A DNA stretch of 6,863 bases from Verrucomicrobiales bacterium (lineage in GTDB: Bacteria > Verrucomicrobiota > Verrucomicrobiia > Limisphaerales > UBA1100). Within the stretch, counting starts at the first letter, position 1, and every line of letters starts with the position of its first letter. The notes under the pieces are model-generated. The model was not told the DNA's origin and made no database searches. It saw only the letters and a list, made by a program, of their open reading frames with translations. This document shows, one piece after another, positions 4,721 to 6,863 of the stretch. The translations under genes were made by a program, and so were the position numbers. The stretch covers positions 13,059-19,921 of the forward strand of contig PBFV01000020.1 of assembly GCA_002718935.1 (NCBI GenBank). Reading direction: 5' to 3'.

Positions 4721-6740
4721 AGTCCAGCAATTCGCGCATGGCCGCGAACATGGCCTTGCCCTCCTCCTGCCCCACCGGCTCGCGGCTGGCGGCGGTCATG
4801 TCCTCGCACAAGTCCTCCGGCAGTTCTTTCAGGAAACTCGAAGGATGGCACGGCACCTGTTGCCCGTATTTCAGCCGACTTCCGCAATGGCTGATGGCGA
4901 GCATTTGCATGGCGCGCGTGATGGCCACGTAAAACAGGCGGCGCTCCTCGTCGAGCGTGCCTTCCACCGCTGATCGCGAATGCGGCAGCAACCCTTCCTC
5001 CACCCCCACCAAAAACACGTGCGGAAACTCCAACCCCTTGCAGCTGTGCGTGGTGATCAACGTCACCGCGTCGCCGGCGTCTTCCTTGTCGTTTTCGCGG
5101 TCGGCGTCCAGCGTGATATCGTCGAGAAAACGCCCGAGCCGTTCGCGCGGCGGTCGCTCCAAACCGGGCTCGTCCAGCGTGGCCATCAGATCCCGCAGAT
5201 TGCGCATCCGGTTTTCGGCATTCTCCGGGTTCTTCTCCGTCTTGCGCAGTTCCTGATCGTAATCGATATCCGAAAAAAACGCACTGGCCCAGCGCGCCAG
5301 CTCGGTGGACTCGTTGTCCAGATGGCGGCTGAAGTCTTCGATCAATTCCACGAACGCCTCAATCGCCTGCCGGGCGCGCGGTTGAAACTCAACCCGCACC
5401 TCGGCTTTTTTCATCGCGGCCCACACACTGCAGCCATGCTCGGCGCTGGCTGCCAGCAACCGTTCGCGGGTCACATCACTCAACCCACGCGCCGGCACGT
5501 TGGCAATGCGCAACAAGCTCGCGTCGTCGTGCGGGTTGATGAAGGTTTTCAAGTACGCGAGAAAATCGCGAATCTCTTTGCGGTCAAAAAAACTTTGGCC
5601 GCCGATGAGATGATAGCGAACACCCTCCTTGCGCAGGGCCGTCTCCAACGGGCGCGCCTGAATATTGGTGCGAAACAGAATTGCCTGCTCATTCCACGGA
5701 ATGCGCCGCGCCTGGCGGTTAAACTCAATCTCGCTCACTACCGTCTCCGCCTCTTCATTTTCATCGCGAAAAGTGAACAGCCGAATCGGATCTCCCTGTG
5801 ACTTGGCCGACCACAACTGCTTAGCGCGCCGGCGCGGGTTATTGCGGATCACCGCGTTGGCGGCGTCGAGGATCGACTTGGTGGATCGGTAATTCTGCTC
5901 AAGCTTAATTACCTTCACCTCGGGAAAATATTTTTCGAGATCGAGCAGGTTGGAAATCTCCGCGCCGCGCCAGCCATAAATGCTCTGGTCATCATCGCCC
6001 ACCACGCACACGTTTCGATGCTCCGAAGCCACTAGACGCATTAGCTCAAACTGCGCCGCGTTGGTATCCTGATATTCATCCACCATCACGTATTGATAGC
6101 GCGCGCGGCATTCCTCCAGCGCCTCGGGATGCTCGTGAAACAATTTCAGCGTGAGCACGAGCAGGTCATCAAAATCCACCGCGTTTGCCGCGTGCAGGGC
6201 ACTATCGTAACGCCGGCGCAACCGCTCGGCCAGTGCGAGGCTGTCTTCATCGCCAAAAACGTTCCCGTTCGGGCCGGCATTTTTCAGGCGACTGAGCAGT
6301 GCGTGCAGTTCACGGGGATCGGGCTTCACGTCTTTGCCGGTGATGGCGCTGAGCACTTTTTTCACCACACCGAGCTGTTCGCTCTCGCTGTAAATCACGA
6401 AGTTGCGCTTGTAGCCGAGCCGCGTGATGTGCCGCCGCAGAATGCGCACACACAAAGAGTGGAAGGTGCAGATGGTGGGCTTAAGCGGCTTGCCGTCCTC
6501 GCGCTTAGGGGGCTTGGGCAGTTGCTTGGCCACGCGCTGCTGCATCTCGCGTGCGGCCTTGTTGGTAAAAGTGACCGCCAGAATGCGCTCTGGAGAAATG
6601 CCTTTTTTCACCATGTACGCCACGCGGTGGGTGAGCGTGCGAGTCTTGCCCGTGCCGGCGCCGGCAAGAATCAGCACCGGTCCGTCCAAGGTGGCCGCCG
6701 CTTCACGTTGTTCAGGGTTTAATCCGGAAAGATCCGCCAT
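4719..6740 (-). CDS. uvrD: UvrD/Rep/PcrA-family superfamily 1A DNA helicase
   Basis: This is a 3'-5' ATP-dependent DNA helicase of 673 residues from the ATG at 6740. Motifs appear in canonical order. They are the N-terminal Q-motif region (LNPEQREAA, 8-16), Walker A GAGTGKT (27-33), motif Ia TFTNKAAREM (57-66), motif II DEYQDTN (221-227), motif III VVGDDDQSIYGWRGA (247-260), motif IV QNYRS (282-286), motif V THSCKGLEF (564-572) and motif VI RRLFYVAITRA (600-610). A GTG at 6770 would add ten residues that the family does not need. The length equals that of E. coli Rep, and the protein stops about 60 residues after motif VI. I do not see the Tudor-like C-terminal domain by which UvrD and PcrA contact RNA polymerase. 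The role is repair of nicked or damaged DNA or clearing of replication forks; the subtype (UvrD, PcrA or Rep) cannot be decided, so the symbol is nominal. It is convergent with the propeller genes and has no visible operon partner. Confidence 0.95.
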   Translation of the reverse strand: MADLSGLNPEQREAAATLDGPVLILAGAGTGKTRTLTHRVAYMVKKGISPERILAVTFTNKAAREMQQRVAKQLPKPPKREDGKPLKPTICTFHSLCVRILRRHITRLGYKRNFVIYSESEQLGVVKKVLSAITGKDVKPDPRELHALLSRLKNAGPNGNVFGDEDSLALAERLRRRYDSALHAANAVDFDDLLVLTLKLFHEHPEALEECRARYQYVMVDEYQDTNAAQFELMRLVASEHRNVCVVGDDDQSIYGWRGAEISNLLDLEKYFPEVKVIKLEQNYRSTKSILDAANAVIRNNPRRRAKQLWSAKSQGDPIRLFTFRDENEEAETVVSEIEFNRQARRIPWNEQAILFRTNIQARPLETALRKEGVRYHLIGGQSFFDRKEIRDFLAYLKTFINPHDDASLLRIANVPARGLSDVTRERLLAASAEHGCSVWAAMKKAEVRVEFQPRARQAIEAFVELIEDFSRHLDNESTELARWASAFFSDIDYDQELRKTEKNPENAENRMRNLRDLMATLDEPGLERPPRERLGRFLDDITLDADRENDKEDAGDAVTLITTHSCKGLEFPHVFLVGVEEGLLPHSRSAVEGTLDEERRLFYVAITRAMQMLAISHCGSRLKYGQQVPCHPSSFLKELPEDLCEDMTAASREPVGQEEGKAMFAAMRELLD

Positions 6741-6825
6741 GGGCGCGGGAGTAAAGCGAAGCTTCAGCACCCCGCCAACGCCAAGTTAGTCACAACTGCC
6801 TGGCCACCAAGCGTCGAAATTTCCG
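6741..6825. other. Leader region upstream of the helicase gene
   Basis: This is non-coding sequence between the helicase start and a possible plus-strand promoter. On the minus strand the best promoter candidate for the helicase is weak: TTGGTG and TAACTT with a 16-nt spacer, three of six matches each. GAAATTTC (6816-6823) is an 8-bp palindrome of unknown meaning. I see no Shine-Dalgarno for the helicase start and no recognisable LexA-type box. Confidence 0.3.
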
Positions 6826-6863
6826 TTTCCAATGAATGCAACATTCTGTATTTTCGCCCCATG
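6826..6863 (+). promoter_or_regulatory. Possible promoter and start codon of a plus-strand gene leaving the window
   Basis: TTTCCA (6826-6831) and TATTTT (6849-6854) are 17 nt apart and each matches four of six sigma-70 consensus bases. The last three bases of the window are ATG (6861-6863), 6 nt after the -10-like element, which would make a leaderless start. An imperfectly centred inverted repeat, GAATG-CAA-CATTC (6834-6846), lies in the spacer and could be an operator. Nothing of the gene itself is visible, so the ATG may be chance. Confidence 0.3.

Noticed and set aside
4980..6722. Plus-strand open frames (4980-5801 and 6093-6722) antisense to the helicase
   Set aside because: They lie fully inside a helicase gene with all motifs intact, and their products look like low-complexity Arg/Gln/Ala shadows without domains.
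6741..6770. GTG start for the helicase adding ten residues
   Set aside because: The ATG at 6740 directly precedes the conserved N-terminal region, and the extra residues are not typical of the family.

Overview
The window is ordinary chromosomal DNA from a Gram-negative bacterium. Three secreted proteins have clear signal peptides. The best guess for the source is the PVC superphylum, most likely Verrucomicrobiota. The main reason is the pair of secreted quinoprotein-like propellers that begin with the mature motif DWPQ(F/W)RGPNRDGVSP, a type abundant in Verrucomicrobiota and Planctomycetota. Shine-Dalgarno sequences are scarce, which fits but does not prove this. The DNA is moderately GC-rich throughout, and I see no insertion sequence, phage gene, tRNA, rRNA or CRISPR array.

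Layout. (a) 1-368, minus strand: the first 122 codons of a secreted DsbD-like thiol:disulfide reductase, cut by the left edge. (b) 364-430: a 62-bp divergent control region with a perfect 12-bp inverted repeat. (c) 431-2139, plus strand: five genes packed with gaps of 1-4 bp or an 8-bp overlap. They are an A-type iron-sulfur carrier (IscA/ErpA family), two undescribed small single-span membrane proteins of 58 and 59 residues, an HscB-like J-protein, and a DUF2784-like membrane protein. (d) 2189-4669, plus strand: two tandem paralogous secreted beta-propeller proteins, probably with their own promoter, closed by a strong intrinsic terminator at 4691-4720. (e) 4719-6740, minus strand: a UvrD/Rep/PcrA-family DNA helicase converging on that terminator. 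(f) 6741-6863: a 123-bp upstream region ending in an ATG that may open another plus-strand gene.

How the genes may work together. The carrier and the HscB-like co-chaperone both belong to iron-sulfur cluster delivery. The scaffold, the cysteine desulfurase, the Hsp70 partner and ferredoxin are absent from the window. The operon instead carries three small membrane proteins, and a thiol-redox gene is divergent to it. A membrane-linked iron-sulfur or redox maturation role is therefore a reasonable but unproven hypothesis. The propeller pair and the helicase look functionally unrelated to this operon. The least explained part of the window is the pair of small membrane proteins wedged between the iscA-like and hscB-like genes (823-1183).
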